Under the pieces are notes generated by a model. The model did not search any database, was not told the DNA's origin, and saw only the letters and a program-made list of their open reading frames with translations. A stretch of DNA of 64,000 nucleotides from Mauremys mutica (taxonomy: Eukaryota > Chordata > Testudines > Geoemydidae). The stretch spans positions 107,299,222 through 107,363,221 of the forward strand of contig NC_059075.1 of assembly GCF_020497125.1 (NCBI RefSeq), in the 5' to 3' direction. Each line of letters starts with the position of its first letter. Position 1 is the first letter of the stretch. Shown piece by piece: positions 10,253 to 23,107 of this stretch. A program made the translations under genes and the position numbers.

Positions 10253-12364
10253 AAGGCTCTTACTCTGTAACAGCCTCTAAGTGAATAGATCACTGGATCC
10301 ATACAGAGCTCCATTGAACTGGCTCTGCATAGCCACATCAGTCCGCTCACATGGAGCTCAGGGCTGATACATATAAGGACTTATTCTTTGATCTAAGGAG
10401 ATTCTCCAACAACATACATAACTACAGTGTTCAATTAATTAACTCTTTCCAATAGCTTTTTCCTATGTATAGCATGCTGCCTCGATTTGTAACAGGATCA
10501 AATGTACAGTTCAACAAAAGTTATCAAAATGTTCTCCTGACCTCCAGACAGACATAATTTATGGGTTACACCCCAGTTGAGCAATTCAGCAACATTTTTA
10601 AATAACTTGAATAAATGCACCCTGCCAAATTGTTTTTTTTTTTCATAAATCAGTACTGAATGCCAGTTATTTATGGAGCATCCCTGGAACAACAACCAAA
10701 TGCTAATGGATAGTGTTACGATGTAACGCAAATTACCATCACCTTTTCCAAGAAGCAGTTCATGGCCCATTTCATGCTTGCTAATCATGTCTTTGGTGCT
10801 ACAAAATTATTACTTCCTTTAAAGGTAGAAGAAAAAAAAATACTAGAGCCAGATTCCTCTGGGAGCAAGGAGGATAATAACAAAGTATAAATTCAGAAAA
10901 GAAATCAATCATCTGGACTATGCCTTTATCCTCAAAGTCAACTCACTTCTAATACTCAGCTTCAAATAACTAATCCTAGGAAAGCCTCAACAGTGTTCTG
11001 AAGGGTAAACTAATTTTTTTATATGCCCGACTTATAGGATCAATCTTCAAGTTTGGCCAAGCCATACTTAATGTAGGATCAGAGGGCTAGGGACAAAGAT
11101 GTAATTTACGCCATAAGCTGCTGGGGGTCTAATAGTCCCCTGGCACAAGTTAGAGCAGCTTCAGGACTACGTATCAGCTAGGGATTCCCAGTCAGAGGGA
11201 CTACCCCCACACTGAAAGGAAAACATATCCTTAAGTGCATTTCTGGATGGGGGCCAGAGCACTCTTTGCAGCACCAAGCTCTTTGACTGCTGCTTTATAA
11301 CAGCAATACTTAATATTTTTATAGCACTTTGAACATGTAAAGTGCTATATAAAAACTAACAAATTAATTCCTATAAATCCTGTGCCTTAATCCTGTGCAT
11401 ACAGACAGTATCAAAGGAAGCGTTACACGTAATAAACAAGGACAAAGGGAGAATACCACCTAGCTGTGACAAGCTACTGGTGCATGATCGTAAGAATTGA
11501 GATGTTCTTCAGCATTCAGTCAAGAAACAAGCTGCTTTAGCAATTCTGCACACAAAGGACCTGATCCAAGACACCGTCAATGAGAGTCCTTGGGCTTTGG
11601 GTGAGACCTGGAAAGGCTACTGCCATGCCAATGGCAAAACCCACATCTACCTATGATTAATTAAGGATGGAAGACATGGAAGGAAAGCATCTAATGACAA
11701 GTACATACAGCAATTTAAATAATAATTTGACAAAGGCTCTTGGGACAAATTCTTAGAAATTAAAAAGCTCAAATATAAAAAAAATGAAGTTAGTGATTTT
11801 GGGTACAAAAGGGGAACATCTCAGATACCCATTATTTTCTGCATTGCTTCTTTCCTTTCTGGCTATTTTTCAGTAAGTCTCCTCATTTCCTCTGAGACCT
11901 GAATGTTCTCATCACAAGGATGAATGATAGCATGAAATAAATATATTACTCTCTCTCACACACAGTCCTACATATATAAATATATAAATAAAACTAAAAA
12001 AAACCTGTTAAAAGATCATTAAGACTACTAAGCCAAGCACTTGAGAAGTAAAGAAATGCCAAAATTAAGGTTGCTTGTGCAACTGTAATTCGACACCCTT
12101 ATGTGTATGCATTAGGATACAGTCTTTAATTACATAATCACATGCTATTTTGTTCCCTAGGACCCTGCCTCATTCAGTGCACAAGATGGATGGATTTCAG
12201 TTAATGAACAGCTATTCAATATTGTTTTCTCCTCATTGTTCGGTGTGATCCCCATGCTTTAATTACCGAACACTATTCAAACCCTGCTCTGGAACCAGAA
12301 TAATTAATTTTCTCATAGGCTTTTCTTTGGTGCTCATTACTATATACCTACGTTGTTGTTTTTT
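10253..12364. other. unassigned AT-rich sequence, partly possible conserved non-coding DNA
   Basis: No gene recognised. 10438-10780 and 12090-12320 look free of repeats and contain several TAATTA- or ATTTAT-type homeodomain-like words. That is only suggestive of regulatory DNA and is expected by chance in AT-rich sequence. The phrase 'tttttatagcactttgaaca' near 11318 recalls SINE tails. Confidence 0.35.
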
Positions 12365-12780
12365 TGCAATTTACCATATTTATTTTCACAACACCCTTGG
12401 GAGATGAAGACATATTATCCCTATTTTACGAACTGAGGCAGAGAGAAATTAAGGTCAAAAGTACCCAAAATGAGTGGGTACCCAAGTTGAAATACCTAGG
12501 ATCTGATTCTCCAGAGGACTTAGCATTATACAGCACTTAATATGTTCAAAGCACAACTCACAATTATTTCAGCTGCATATCTGAGTGCTCAGCACTTCTG
12601 CAAATCAGGTCCCATGGTACTACGAAAACAAGAGCACACTATTAATGACCAGCTGGAAAAAGTCTGGTTCAAGTGCCTTGCTCAACATCACACAGGAACT
12701 CTGTGATGGAGACAGGGATAGAATCCAGTTCTCTAGGGCAATATTCAATTGTCTTAAGCATAAGACTATCCTTTCTCTTC
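12365..12780 (-). repeat. decayed MIR-like SINE pieces
   Basis: Two portions are visible: 'ttatccctattttacgaactgaggcagagaga' (two adjoining pieces of the antisense core near 12414-12448) and 'gccttgctcaacatcacacagg' to 'gaatccagttctctagggca' (12674-12740). The DNA between them is unlike MIR and may be an old insertion or diverged sequence. Confidence 0.55.
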
Positions 12781-13798
12781 CTACAATCTCCCGCCTCATT
12801 CACTACACAGATTCCAACATCCGAACAAATGAAGCAGGGGACCTATAGACAAGTCTCTTTCACTACCCAACTTTAATTCACTCCCAGAGCAAGTCGATTC
12901 TGTATACTGAATGAGGCAGAGGTCCTGTGGAGAAAATAGTATGTGAGCATGTAATTAAATACTATCATAACACATACACACAAGGAGGCTGACAAAGTTG
13001 CACAGGCAATTTTAACACTGGCATTTCCTACCTTTTGAGTGTCTGACTTTGTAACCTTAATATTATTTTATTGTACTTTGTGTGTGAATATATAGATATA
13101 AATACCATATATATTATATATGTAACTTCCTAGATATTTTTAAAAAGCAAAAAAAAAAAAGAGAGACCTGCTATCATCTTGACACTCACATATGTCAACA
13201 GCAAGATTAGAACCTTTAGAGCCACAGCACAGACATTTGCCGCTTGTAGGTAATAGGCACTGCAGGTCTTGAAGCCAAGCCTGTAGAGTTTGAGTGACAG
13301 CCTTATGCTCTGCACTACTGCACTGGAAGACCAGGCAGGGGAAATACATGTGTAACCCCACAAACAGGGGCTACACCTACTGACTTGGTGGGATCAGTAG
13401 GCTAGCAACAGATTGCCAATTGGTCACTTATCATAAAGCTTCCTATTCCTGCCACACCCCTTTTCTGAGCAACTAGTCATTAGGCCTGCTGATGATCATA
13501 CCTCTGAGACCAAGTTCCTGCCTCCTTGGCTGGTTCCCACTCCCTTACCCTAACTCCAGTTATTGACTCTGGCTTGACCCTTGGTGCAGCTGACTCCGGT
13601 TTGATCCTTGGCATGACCCCTGACCAGTAGCCTAACTCTACTCTGGGATCTGACCAAAACTTTTGATTCTCTCATGTGGGAGTCTTTCCATTGACTTGAT
13701 TGAGCTTTGGATCAGGACTTATTTTTATAGTGATTTTGCTCAAACTTTACAGACCATGGTGGGCAAAGGAAATCCAAAATTCATATTATGATGAAACA
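12781..13798. other. unassigned sequence
   Basis: Contains an A-run at 13150-13160 and no recognised gene. 13500-13660 has loosely repeated 'tgactc(t/c)ggctt..acccttgg' phrases (a weak tandem character), but no element boundaries. Confidence 0.4.
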
Positions 13799-13806
13799 CA
13801 AATGGG

Positions 13807-14058
13807 CAGGACCGCCCAGAGGATTCAGGGGGCCTGGGGCAAAGCGGTGCTTGTACTCACCCGGCAGCGGTCTGGGTCTTTGGCGGCGGGGGGCCCCTTC
13901 AGTCGCTCCGCATCTTCGGCAGCACTGAAGGGCCCCCAGCCGCTGAAATGCCGCCAAAGACTCGGACTGCCACCAGGCCAGGGCTTGTGGGGCCCCTGTG
14001 GGGCCCAGGACCTGGGGCAAATTGCCCCCCTCTTCCCCCCCCCCCCCCAGCGGCCCTG
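13807..14058. mobile_element. hAT MITE with perfect 8-bp target duplication
   Basis: Starts CAGGACCGCCCAGAG and ends AGCGGCCCTG. It is flanked on both sides by CAAATGGG (13799-13806 and 14059-14066), an exact 8-bp target duplication typical of hAT transposition. The interior is G+C-rich with inverted 'tggggcaaa' and 'tttggcggc' pieces. No coding capacity is expected; open frames across it are compositional. Confidence 0.88.
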
Positions 14059-14066
14059 CAAATGGG

Positions 14067-15581
14067 CTCAAGCTCTCAAATAGATAACTAGTTTCTCTGT
14101 GTGTGAATGGAGCATAAGCGATAATGCACTGATGTTACTTTCAGGTCTGCTCTGTATTTTCAGAACAGCTTCTGATTAATGTGTTACAAAGTTGGAGGTG
14201 TCAGACTTTCAGGAAGTGTTATATCACATACCAGCAGCTCTCTTTGTTTTAACCAAGAACAACATTTGACTTGTGCTTTCTTGTGGTAGCAAATGATCTT
14301 GTTAACCCTTTCTGCCTGCTGGAGAAAAAGGCTCTCCAAAAAGTCTTCTAAATGTGTGTGTTAAATAAAATAAAACTTCATATCTGCTGGGCTTCATACC
14401 TTCTCCCCCATGTGCCATTCCCCCAAACTCTCATAGCTGGATCCTGTTTGTCTGCAACTCACCGGTGGGCAAGTGTACGTAAAGCTTTCCGAGTCACCAG
14501 TCTGTCCAATATGCAGCTATATAATGCAAATACTAGCGCTGTAGCCTCAAACTTTTGATGAATAAATCATGTTTTGCTAAACAGCTTTCTAGTAGTCAAC
14601 AATTTTGTTAAGCAAAATTTAACCTCTACTAAGGATACAGCTTTGGTAGCTGTGAAAGGGCGACACAAATTGGAAGAGTACATTGCACTGCTCAGATTAA
14701 ATGCTGGCAGATTCCTATCACATTCATCAACATCCATGATTCATAAGGTATTTACATATACAGAGTATGTTAGTTCATTAAAAATGCATAACAGCATCAT
14801 TATTTAATCTTGTATATCTCTGTGGTTTTAACGTCTTAAAGTTTCCATATACTAACATTTAGTTTTCAGATTTTACTACAGACAACAGTGGTATATAAAA
14901 ATGGTATTCTCAGTTTGCAGGCAGTGAAAAGGATTATACTGAATATCACAAGCTCTAAGAAAGTAGATCTCTAATTAAAAATACACCGCATTGCAAAATG
15001 TACAGGAGAAATGGGATATTGTTTGCCTAACAAGTTATTTCATACTCTATCCCACACTTTGCTGGGTTTCCACACTGGTTTCATTACTATCCTAGTGCAC
15101 AGCAAAGTCTGTGATATAATTTAGCTTGGGTGTCTATCAGAACATCTTTCCCTGGACTGTCAATCTCTTTTTGGCTACTTCACCCCTGAATATTTTTTGA
15201 TTGTTCCAGGGATGAAAATTCAGGTACATAGCAACATCTGGGAGAGAGAAAAGGTAGAGTTTCTGTGGATGCAGGTAGCAGCCACTTGGAGCAAGGAGGA
15301 AGGGGGCCCAAAGCACAGATAGAAAGACGGGTAGCAAGCTAGAGCAGGAGCTAAAGAGGATGACATGTTGGGAGAAGTGGATGATGGAGTAAGAGAGCTT
15401 GAGGGACTGACAGGTTTGTGTAAGCTACATGTCAAAGTATGACGAGCTCTGCAATCCTGTGTTTATAGAGCTATTCTCAATGGGTCATTGAAGTGGAGTG
15501 TCAGGGATATAGACTTAAGTACATATATTCTGAATACCAACCAGTGGTTTGAAAAGTGGGGTGGGTGAGGAACTTTGCCTT
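14067..15581. other. unassigned sequence
   Basis: No repeat ends or gene-like signal were recognised; ordinary AT-rich non-coding DNA. The ORFs of 66-77 codons are unsupported. Confidence 0.45.
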
Positions 15582-15589
15582 GTTAAAAG

Positions 15590-16601
15590 CAGGGTGGATA
15601 AAAAAATAGATTAAAAATTACAACATCATTAGATTTTATTTAAATTATATTTTATTTTGTTATTTAAATTATAATAAGTTTTTCTTTTAAAAAATAAACT
15701 TCTTTAAAATGAAATCTGAATTTAATACAAAATATATTAAGGCCTAAACTTATATTATCATCTTAAAACTTTAAATAAAAATGAATATGCTAAATCCAAA
15801 CATGAATTAAAGGGGCTACTTTTCTGTATAAAGAATAAGGGGGAAAACATTTAACTTTTGAGATCAAGTGTTATAAATATGGTACAATAGGTCAGGTACA
15901 ATATTAAGGGCTTGATCCTTGGTGGGTGGGGAGGGTGGCTGTGCTATGGGTGAAAGAGACTAGCAGGCATCACAGACGTTGGGACCCAGCCTCTGGCTGC
16001 AGGAGGCACCATCATGTAATCTCATCATGATCATCCTCTAGCCCATCTGTATGGTCCCTCACTCCTATTTTATATCTTCTCTCTACCTGAACTCTGATTG
16101 GCTCAGTTCTCAAAATTATGAATATTTATGACTCCAATCATGGAAACTTACTCTCCAGCTCATGGAAAAAAACGGATTTGCTCTGCAACTACCAGCCCTT
16201 AGTTCTTGATGGTTCTAGTCACTTCAAGTAAATGGCGTTACTCTGTCTCCTTGCATGTGTACACAGACAGATACAAACAAACACAAATCCACTAATTTCT
16301 CAACTGCCTCCCTCTCGGCCTCTAAACAAATAAAATACTGCAGAGCAAAAGGCATGTGGGGTTACATGAGCAGAAGTCTTGAATTGTTCTTTTGTTTTTC
16401 AGGGGTGGGGTTAAGGGGGGGTGTCTACTAAGTCTAATGTAAAGGCTCAATTTAGTTGTAAATCAACATGTTCGAATGGTTATATCAACCAAAGAAAATT
16501 TACCTCTCTTTAGAAAATAAGAAGGAAAACAAATAGGAAAGTTGATTGAAATCTAGGCTTTTCCCTTGAATTTAAATCATGATTTAAATCAATTCAGCCT
16601 C
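15590..16601. mobile_element. hAT-like non-autonomous element, about 1.0 kb
   Basis: Left end CAGGGTGGATAAAAAAATAG and right end 'gatttaaatcaattcagcctc' form imperfect inverted repeats, the ends of a widespread amniote family rich in GATTTAAATC. Flanks GTTAAAAG (15582-15589) and TTAAAAAG (16602-16609) agree at 7 of 8 bases. The interior is strongly AT-rich and carries no transposase frame. Confidence 0.72.
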
Positions 16602-16609
16602 TTAAAAAG

Positions 16610-17846
16610 AAACATTTTTCTGTGTTCTAAGAAAATTTTGACTTTTAGTAAGACAGCAATATGCACTTAAAAGACCATGTGGTGCTGTATTCCTTATCTG
16701 ACCTGGGGCATGCATTGGAAAACTTGTCCTATGATCAGTGTAGATCAATGGGACATTATACAGTCTATGTACATGACAGTAAATGAGTCCTCAGTTATGC
16801 AAGTGAGGAATATCAGAGGTTCTCCAGAACTTTAATGTTTCTTTAACAAAAGGATTTCTTTTTAAAATAGAATGTGGGCTGGGGTGAAAAAAAAAGACTG
16901 AGACAGGACTCCTATGTTTTACCTTTGGACTTGTTTTGGGACCTTTATCAGTTTAGTTATGCCTGTTAAGCGCATTGTAGCCATCAGCTTTGAAATCCTT
17001 GAATGAAAAATATACTGCTTAACAAACTCAAACAGATTTAGCAGAGAACCAATTAATTTGAGAAATGTTAAAATGCTGCAAATTAAACAGAACCTACACA
17101 GTAGGTGACTGAGAAATGAACCTATGAATGTGTGTCTAGATGCTGCAGGAGTGACAAAACATGAATTACTCTAGCAAGGGCTTACAGAAGAGCAATCACT
17201 TGCAAAGATCTGCAGCCAAAGGCAGCTTCAGCAGGAAGTCTCCAAGAATAAATCACTAATGGTTAGTAAACAGGTTAGCCTTTACAGAAAAGGAGACAAG
17301 TTAAGCATAAGGCTGCACTAATTCTTCCACTGATATTCCCTGTGAATCTGCCATGTGTTTTATTGGGGAATGTATGTGTGGACTCAGGGTGGAGAAATAT
17401 GCTGCTTAATGTCATTCCTCCCCCTTCACCAACATAGCTGGGGCCACAAATGGTATTTAGCAGAGGGAAAAGTAGCCTTGTAGTCAGGTGGAACAGCATC
17501 TTACACAGCCAGCATCCCATCTGTAGGAACATACCATTGTCCTCTTCATGGATTTGCTCTCTCCCTCTCCACTGTGAAGTATGGAGGAGTATAGTGTCCA
17601 AAATGTCCAATGGAGGTCAAGCTAACAGAGATTACTGTACCAGTCACTCGATGTCACTTTCATCAAGAAGCCTTAACCAGATAAACAAGAATATCCTCTG
17701 CTTGTGTTATCTTAGGACTGGCAGATGGAGCTTCCTGTTAATTTGTATTTGTTCCAGCTGTAAAGCAAACTACAGTTTCTGCTTCCTGAAGGAAACAATG
17801 GCACTTTTAAACTATCTGCTGCATTTTTAGCCAGAGAAGCTTCTTC
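16610..17846. other. unassigned sequence
   Basis: No supported gene or element. Overlapping ORFs of 111 and 126 codons on opposite strands at 17275-17830 cannot both be real and neither shows a domain. Confidence 0.45.
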
Positions 17847-17854
17847 TTCTAGAT

Positions 17855-18166
17855 CAGGGGTCGGCAACCTTTTAGAAGTGGTGTGCTGAGTCCTTATTTA
17901 TTCACTCTAATTTAAGATTTCACGTGCCAGTCATACATTTTAACGTTTTTAGACGGCTTCTTTCTATAAGTCTATAATATATAACTAAACTATTGTTGTA
18001 TGTAAAGTAAATAAGGTTTTAAAAATGTTTAAGAAGCTTCATTTAAAATGAAATTAAAATGCAGAGCCCCCCCAGACCGGTGGCCAGGACCCCAGCAGCG
18101 TGAGTGCCACTGAAATTCAGCTTGTGTGCCACCTTCAGCACGCGTGCCATAGGTTGCCTACCCATG
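17855..18166 (+). mobile_element. hAT MITE, copy 1 of an nTCTAGAn-targeting family
   Basis: The 312-bp element starts CAGGGGTCGGCAACC and ends GGTTGCCTACCCATG. It is flanked by exact 8-bp direct repeats TTCTAGAT (17847-17854 and 18167-18174). A second copy of the same family lies at 19367-19677 in the opposite orientation. Non-coding. Confidence 0.93.
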
Positions 18167-18174
18167 TTCTAGAT

Positions 18175-19358
18175 TCTGTGTATGAAAGCAGAGAGATTTG
18201 ATCATGTACGTGAAGAACCTGAATGAGAATATCCAGCACACAAGGTCATCCACTGCCAATACTGAAATAAGCAATGCAGAAAATGATAAGCAGTACTAGC
18301 ACCAGATTTAGGATTATTTGGATCATCTGGAAAATTAGAACGGTGACTGTAAAAATATTTAAGTCTGGGAGAAACACCAACACACAGAGCACACAATGAA
18401 TCTAAGTCATTCACTACACAGAGTTGCAATTATTGCAGGAAAGGCCTTAGTGTATGACTGGAATGTATGCGTGTATGACTGGAATAGAAATTCAAACCAG
18501 ATATCAAGATGCTTTATTTTATTTCAAAATAAAAAGGTATTGCACACAGTAAGGATGCTATCAAAGCCGTGGGGAGAAGGCAAGATAGGGCAGCAAGATG
18601 ATTACAAAGTAGTGTTGAGCAGGGACGTCAAAATACGTGCATGGAATATTAAAAGGTGACCTAGAAAAGGTTAAATATCAAATTCCAGAAACTTCACCAG
18701 TATGTACTCACTGCCTTCAGAAACTAGGCCATTTGGGAAATTCTGAATATGATTAACCAAAAGCTCTGTTTGTTTTTTTCTTTCCTCTCACTCCGATTTG
18801 ACATCCCAACATGTACTATGCTGTAATAGCACAGCCAGCATGGAACCACAGTGGAGCAGGGAGACAGTCACAAGAAGTGAAGAAGAGGGGGAAAATACAT
18901 TTTTTCAGCATTTCTTTGTATAAATGTTTCAGGCTCACCTAGGTGGAAATATAGCATATACGCACTACCTTAATGGCTATGGAAGCACAGCAGATGCAGA
19001 GATAGGTTTCACACACTAATTCTCTCATTAGCCTCTGTATCCATAAAGCAGCGTAGGATATGCAGAAAACTGCTTTTTGTTACTATTGTTTATTATACCA
19101 AATACAGATCTTCCCTGGATCGCTTGAGGATCCAAACACACAACTATATGAATGCTGTGATCACTTATTTTCTTCTTTCCCTCTGAATGTCAAACTCATT
19201 TTTTATTAGGTTCTCCTTGAACAATACAAAGGAAAACTCAGCATTCATCCTACTATAATAGTCTGTGTATGATGATCAGCAGAACTGGAGGCAGAAGACT
19301 CTTGTTCCCTGGAGCAGTTATTGAGGCAACACCAGGGAACATGGCGTGGGTAGAGTTA
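18175..19358. other. unassigned sequence between two hAT copies
   Basis: No gene recognised. A local duplication 'gtgtatgactggaat' occurs twice at 18450-18485. The rest is ordinary non-coding sequence. Confidence 0.45.
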
Positions 19359-19366
19359 GTCTAGAA

Positions 19367-19677
19367 CAGGGGTAGGCAACCTATGGCACGGGTGCTGAAG
19401 GTGGCATGCGAGCTGATTTTCAGTGGCACTCACGCTGCCCGGGTTCTGGCCACCAGTCCGGGGGGCACTGCATTTTAATTTAATTTTAAATGAAGTTTCT
19501 GAAACATTTTAAAAACCTTATTTACTTTACATACAACAATAGTTTAATTATATATTATAGACTTATAGAAAGAGACCTTCTAAAAATGTTAAAATGTATG
19601 ACCGGCACACAAAACCTTAAATCAGAGTGAATAAATGAAGACTCGGCACAGCACTTCTGAAAGGTTGCCAACCCCTG
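19367..19677 (-). mobile_element. hAT MITE, copy 2 (inverted relative to 17855-18166)
   Basis: Starts CAGGGGTAGGCAACC and ends GGTTGCCAACCCCTG; 311 bp. Exact 8-bp target duplication GTCTAGAA at 19359-19366 and 19678-19685. The interior reads as the reverse complement of copy 1, including 'aaaaccttatttactttaca' and 'gtggcactcacgctgc'. Confidence 0.93.
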
Positions 19678-19849
19678 GTCTAGAAGCAACTCGGCCACAC
19701 GACAGAGCAGTGCATAGGGTTTAATACAGTTAAACTTGTTCAAGGCTTAACATGCATTCCACCACACTCTTTGTTAATAAAACAGGCTGTGTCAATGCTA
19801 GAAATAATTCATTGGTATATCTCCCACCTTACACAGCTCTGATATAGGC

Positions 19850-20130
19850 CCTTCAGTTCAGCAAGGCAGTTAAACACATGCCAAAATTTCAGCACTTGCT
19901 TAAGTTCCACTGACTTCAAATGAGACTTAAGTACGTGCTTAGAAAACACGCATGTGCTTAAGCACACTGCCAAAGTGGGAACATGAGGAAAGAATGCACA
20001 TGGTTAATTATGCATACTCTTTCCCCTATTTACAAGGGAACTAAGGCAGAAGGATAATGTCCATCCGGGGAAGCCACACTTCTAATACTACCAAGATCCT
20101 GCTAGTCCTTGCACAAAACCACTGGGCTAA
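19850..20130. repeat. decayed palindromic repeat and MIR-like fragment
   Basis: 19855-19975 has inverted phrases ('aacacatgcc..cttgcttaagttccactgacttca' against 'cgtgcttagaa..gcatgtgcttaagcaca') like the GGCCCTGAT-type palindromic family. 20025-20125 ('ctatttacaagggaactaaggcagaa') resembles an antisense MIR core. Both are strongly diverged. Confidence 0.4.
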
Positions 20131-20711
20131 AAAGTCTGAGTGAGCAGCAAATTTACAAAATGTTGCAGAGTATATGGGGACATCTGTCTGCCCTGTTTAT
20201 CACAACAAGCAGAACTAGGTTTGAACAAACACCATAGATGGAAACCGTCATAAACAATGTATGTTAAATTGCTCTCCCAGCTGAAAGCCTATACTTTGTT
20301 CTTACCGCAAGACACAAAACAGAACTTATACAGAAACAGACTAAGAAAAGGTTGGGGCGGGGGGGAGGGAAAAGCGTGTCCTAGAAATCCAGTGCTGCAG
20401 TACCAGTAAAACTGGTTTTCCAGCAGTGACATAGTACTGTTGATTTCAGGTCTCCTTAGTCACCTCCTCTCCCCCTCTTTTTGAAGTGAGTTCAAGGTAA
20501 CGGTTTAATTTTCAGATGCTGAAACATTTTGAACTCAAACATTCCATCTTCTTTATGTGTGCTTGGAACCATCTTCTGAAAAACTGCCAAGTTTAGTCTA
20601 CTGTTCTGTTTTGTTTTTAAATAAAATAAATTAAGTAAAGTATCTTAACTTATAAAACCTAATAGGATCTGATTTTTTTAAAGTGAAAAAAAAAGGGTTT
20701 CCACTATACAT

Positions 20712-20742
<31 letters not shown>

Positions 20743-21229
20743 AATTTTTTTTGGCACATTAGATATAATTTAGGTAACAATTTTGGGAAGTGGTTTTAAT
20801 AATAAAGTGTACTACTGTTCTCTGATGTTTTTGTTTTGGCTGGTGCAAGAGGTGGCTATTACGAAGTGTTTTCTCTCTTCAATTACAAATTCAAGGACAC
20901 TGGATCATGCCTAAATAAATATTCCAGTGAGGGGCTGGTGAAATGTACAATGCATTTTGTTGTGTTTGTACAGCACCTAGCACAATAGGGTCCTTGTCCA
21001 TGACTGGGTTTCACGACCCTAATACAGACAAAGATACTGTATTCTCCTAGAAACACCAAAAAGTAACTGAGCAGTAAAAGGATATAATTTCAGTAAAGGA
21101 TATGTGGTGGTTTGCTTGCTTATTTTATTATGGTAAGCAGCTAGAGGCTGGGTGCTGTATGTGCACGGGGCAAAAATAAGTTCCTGTTTAAAACACCTTT
21201 GGTAAGGCAGAAAAAAGGTGAGAGAAAGG
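20131..21229. other. mostly unassigned sequence with SINE-tail phrase
   Basis: 20960-21040 contains 'tttgtacagcacctagcaca' followed by 'gggtccttgtccatgactggg', also seen in part at 36730-36780. It is a recurrent amniote SINE or LINE tail phrase. Nothing gene-like was seen. Confidence 0.45.
20715..20742. repeat. (GA)n microsatellite
   Basis: Fourteen uninterrupted AG units followed by an AT-rich tail. Confidence 0.95.
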
Positions 21230-21540
21230 AAATATCCCCTTGTTACAGGTGTAGAACTGAAGCACAGAAGTGCCTAGGAACCTCTAAGGTAAAAACAGGT
21301 AGTTAGGTGCTTTTGAAAATCCCATTAAGCAGGTTAGGTGCCTAACACTGTTCAGATGCTTTTCAAAATCTTAGTAGGCAACTATCTGTATCATTAGGCA
21401 CTTAACACCTTTGAAAATCTGGCTGAGAGAGATGAAATCACTTGCCTGGGTCACACAGGAAGTCTGCATCAAACCCAGAAATTGAGCCCAGATCTCTTTC
21501 AGTCCAGTGCCTTAATCATAAGACCATCTTCCTCCTTTCA
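21230..21540 (-). repeat. MIR-like SINE split by a short palindromic repeat
   Basis: The outer parts read as an antisense MIR: 'tatccccttgttacaggt..gaactgaagcacagaa' at left and 'cacttgcctgggtcacacagg..gcatcaaacccagaa..tccagtgcc' at right. Between them (about 21295-21420) lies 'aggtgc.tttgaaaat.cc' in inverted array, a separate element of the TTTTCAAA-type palindromic class. The order suggests an insertion into an older SINE. Confidence 0.55.
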
Positions 21541-22014
21541 AGATCATTCTAGTTTGAATGGATCATGTAGCCCCAAACAGAAAGACAGCCCCACAATTCA
21601 AGTTTTTAATTGCACGCCAGGTAACACAGATACCAATCTCTTGTGTTGCCCCACATACTACTGCACTCTCACTACAGCTGGAGAATTTTTCACCTCTCAC
21701 CCTAGTGGGTCGCCATTCAACACTCCCATGGCACTGTCTGTTGCAGATACAGTGACTGGTTAAATCTCTCATTATACCTACCAATTACAAGGAATTTTGT
21801 AGCATGCAATGTGTTTAGCACTGCAATCCAACCATTAAAATGCTGTGCCAGGATTAAATGAACAAATGATGCTGGGAGATAACTGGTATCCATTGCAATC
21901 CCCCTCTTGCAGCACTACAAGAAATCAGGAAAGGAAGATAACACTCTGTCCCATTCTTCAAATTATAGCAATATCCTCTAATAGACTTGTCTCCAAATGT
22001 TTGTCTTTCTTCAT

Positions 22015-22229
22015 CAGGGCCAGCTCCAGGCACCAGCCCAGCAAGCAGGTGCTTGGGATGGCCAATGGAAAGGGGCAGCACGTCCAGCTCTTTGGCGGCG
22101 GGTCCCTCGGTCCCTCTTGGAGGGAAGGACCTGCCACCGAAGAATGAAGCAGTGGCGGTAGAAGTGCTGCTGACAGCCTTTTTTTTCCCCCCGCCGCTTG
22201 GGGTGGCAAAAATGCTGGAGCTGGCCCTG
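22015..22229. mobile_element. hAT MITE with perfect 8-bp target duplication
   Basis: Terminal repeats CAGGGCCAGCTCCAGGCA and TGCTGGAGCTGGCCCTG; target duplication TTCTTCAT at 22007-22014 and 22230-22237. 215 bp, G+C-rich interior. Its ends resemble those of the element at 52026-52287, so they are probably related families. Confidence 0.93.
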
Positions 22230-22237
22230 TTCTTCAT

Positions 22238-23107
22238 TAAAATAAACATTGAGGTAATAACTGTAACTATTACAATGCAGATTTTCCTAATAGCCTAAAA
22301 AATAAATATCTCTCTGCACCAAAAATATTATCTACACACACCTTTAAGAAAGAAACATGACTAATACTCACATAATTTTGCTTTATTGCAAAGTACCTCT
22401 GAGCAACTGCAGAGGAAAGGAACATTAATTGGATCATCTATGCCAGAAGGCCTGTCTGCTGGAAGAATAGCTTAAACCTGCATCATTCATGGGACTAGAA
22501 GTCCAGACGTCAAGGCTTTATAGCTCAGTTCCTCTTGTTCAGTCGAGCTGCATTTAATGCAGGACTAGAGGGGTGGCATAGGGGAGTCTATGTTACAAGA
22601 ATTCTCTCTATATGTAAATCGTTAATAGATAAAGGGCCAGTAGATGGCATTCAAGAATATGTAGCATTATTGGTTTTACATAATCCAGGAACAATCAGCC
22701 ACCACCTTTACATTTCCCTGATCCTGGGACTTAGCTATGGGCTCAGTCAGTCCTTGGTGGTAGGGCACCCTGAATGCCACTCTGGTACTCAGCTGCCCAC
22801 AGCCCTAAGGGGCCGGTTTCAGAAGCCAGGAATTAACATAATGGGATTCAGAGAGGATTTCAGATACCCTCTGCCACATTCTTTGCATCAAAGGCTGACA
22901 TGGACGGGGTGGGGAGATAGGAGCTGCTGTAGTTGCTCTACACCACCCAAGGGTTCTCCTGTCTTCAAGGTGCCTGCTTTACGGTTGCTTTGTATTGGCA
23001 GAGTAGCTAAAAGCAGCTTGAGCAGGACAGAGGATCTAGCCCTTTATTTCATGTTTTTCCCCCACTTGCCTGCTGTACAACGCGAGGACAAGTCTTCAGG
23101 ACATGCT
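22238..23107. other. unassigned sequence with a long but unsupported open frame
   Basis: A frame stays open from 22535 to 23176 (213 codons) on the + strand but begins at a TTG, not an ATG, runs into the next repeat, and shows no domain, signal peptide or low-complexity coding signature that I recognise. I treat it as chance. Confidence 0.5.

Noticed and set aside
16980..17830. Possible host exon pair on opposite strands
   Set aside because: The frames overlap, neither has domain features and no convincing donor or acceptor frames them.
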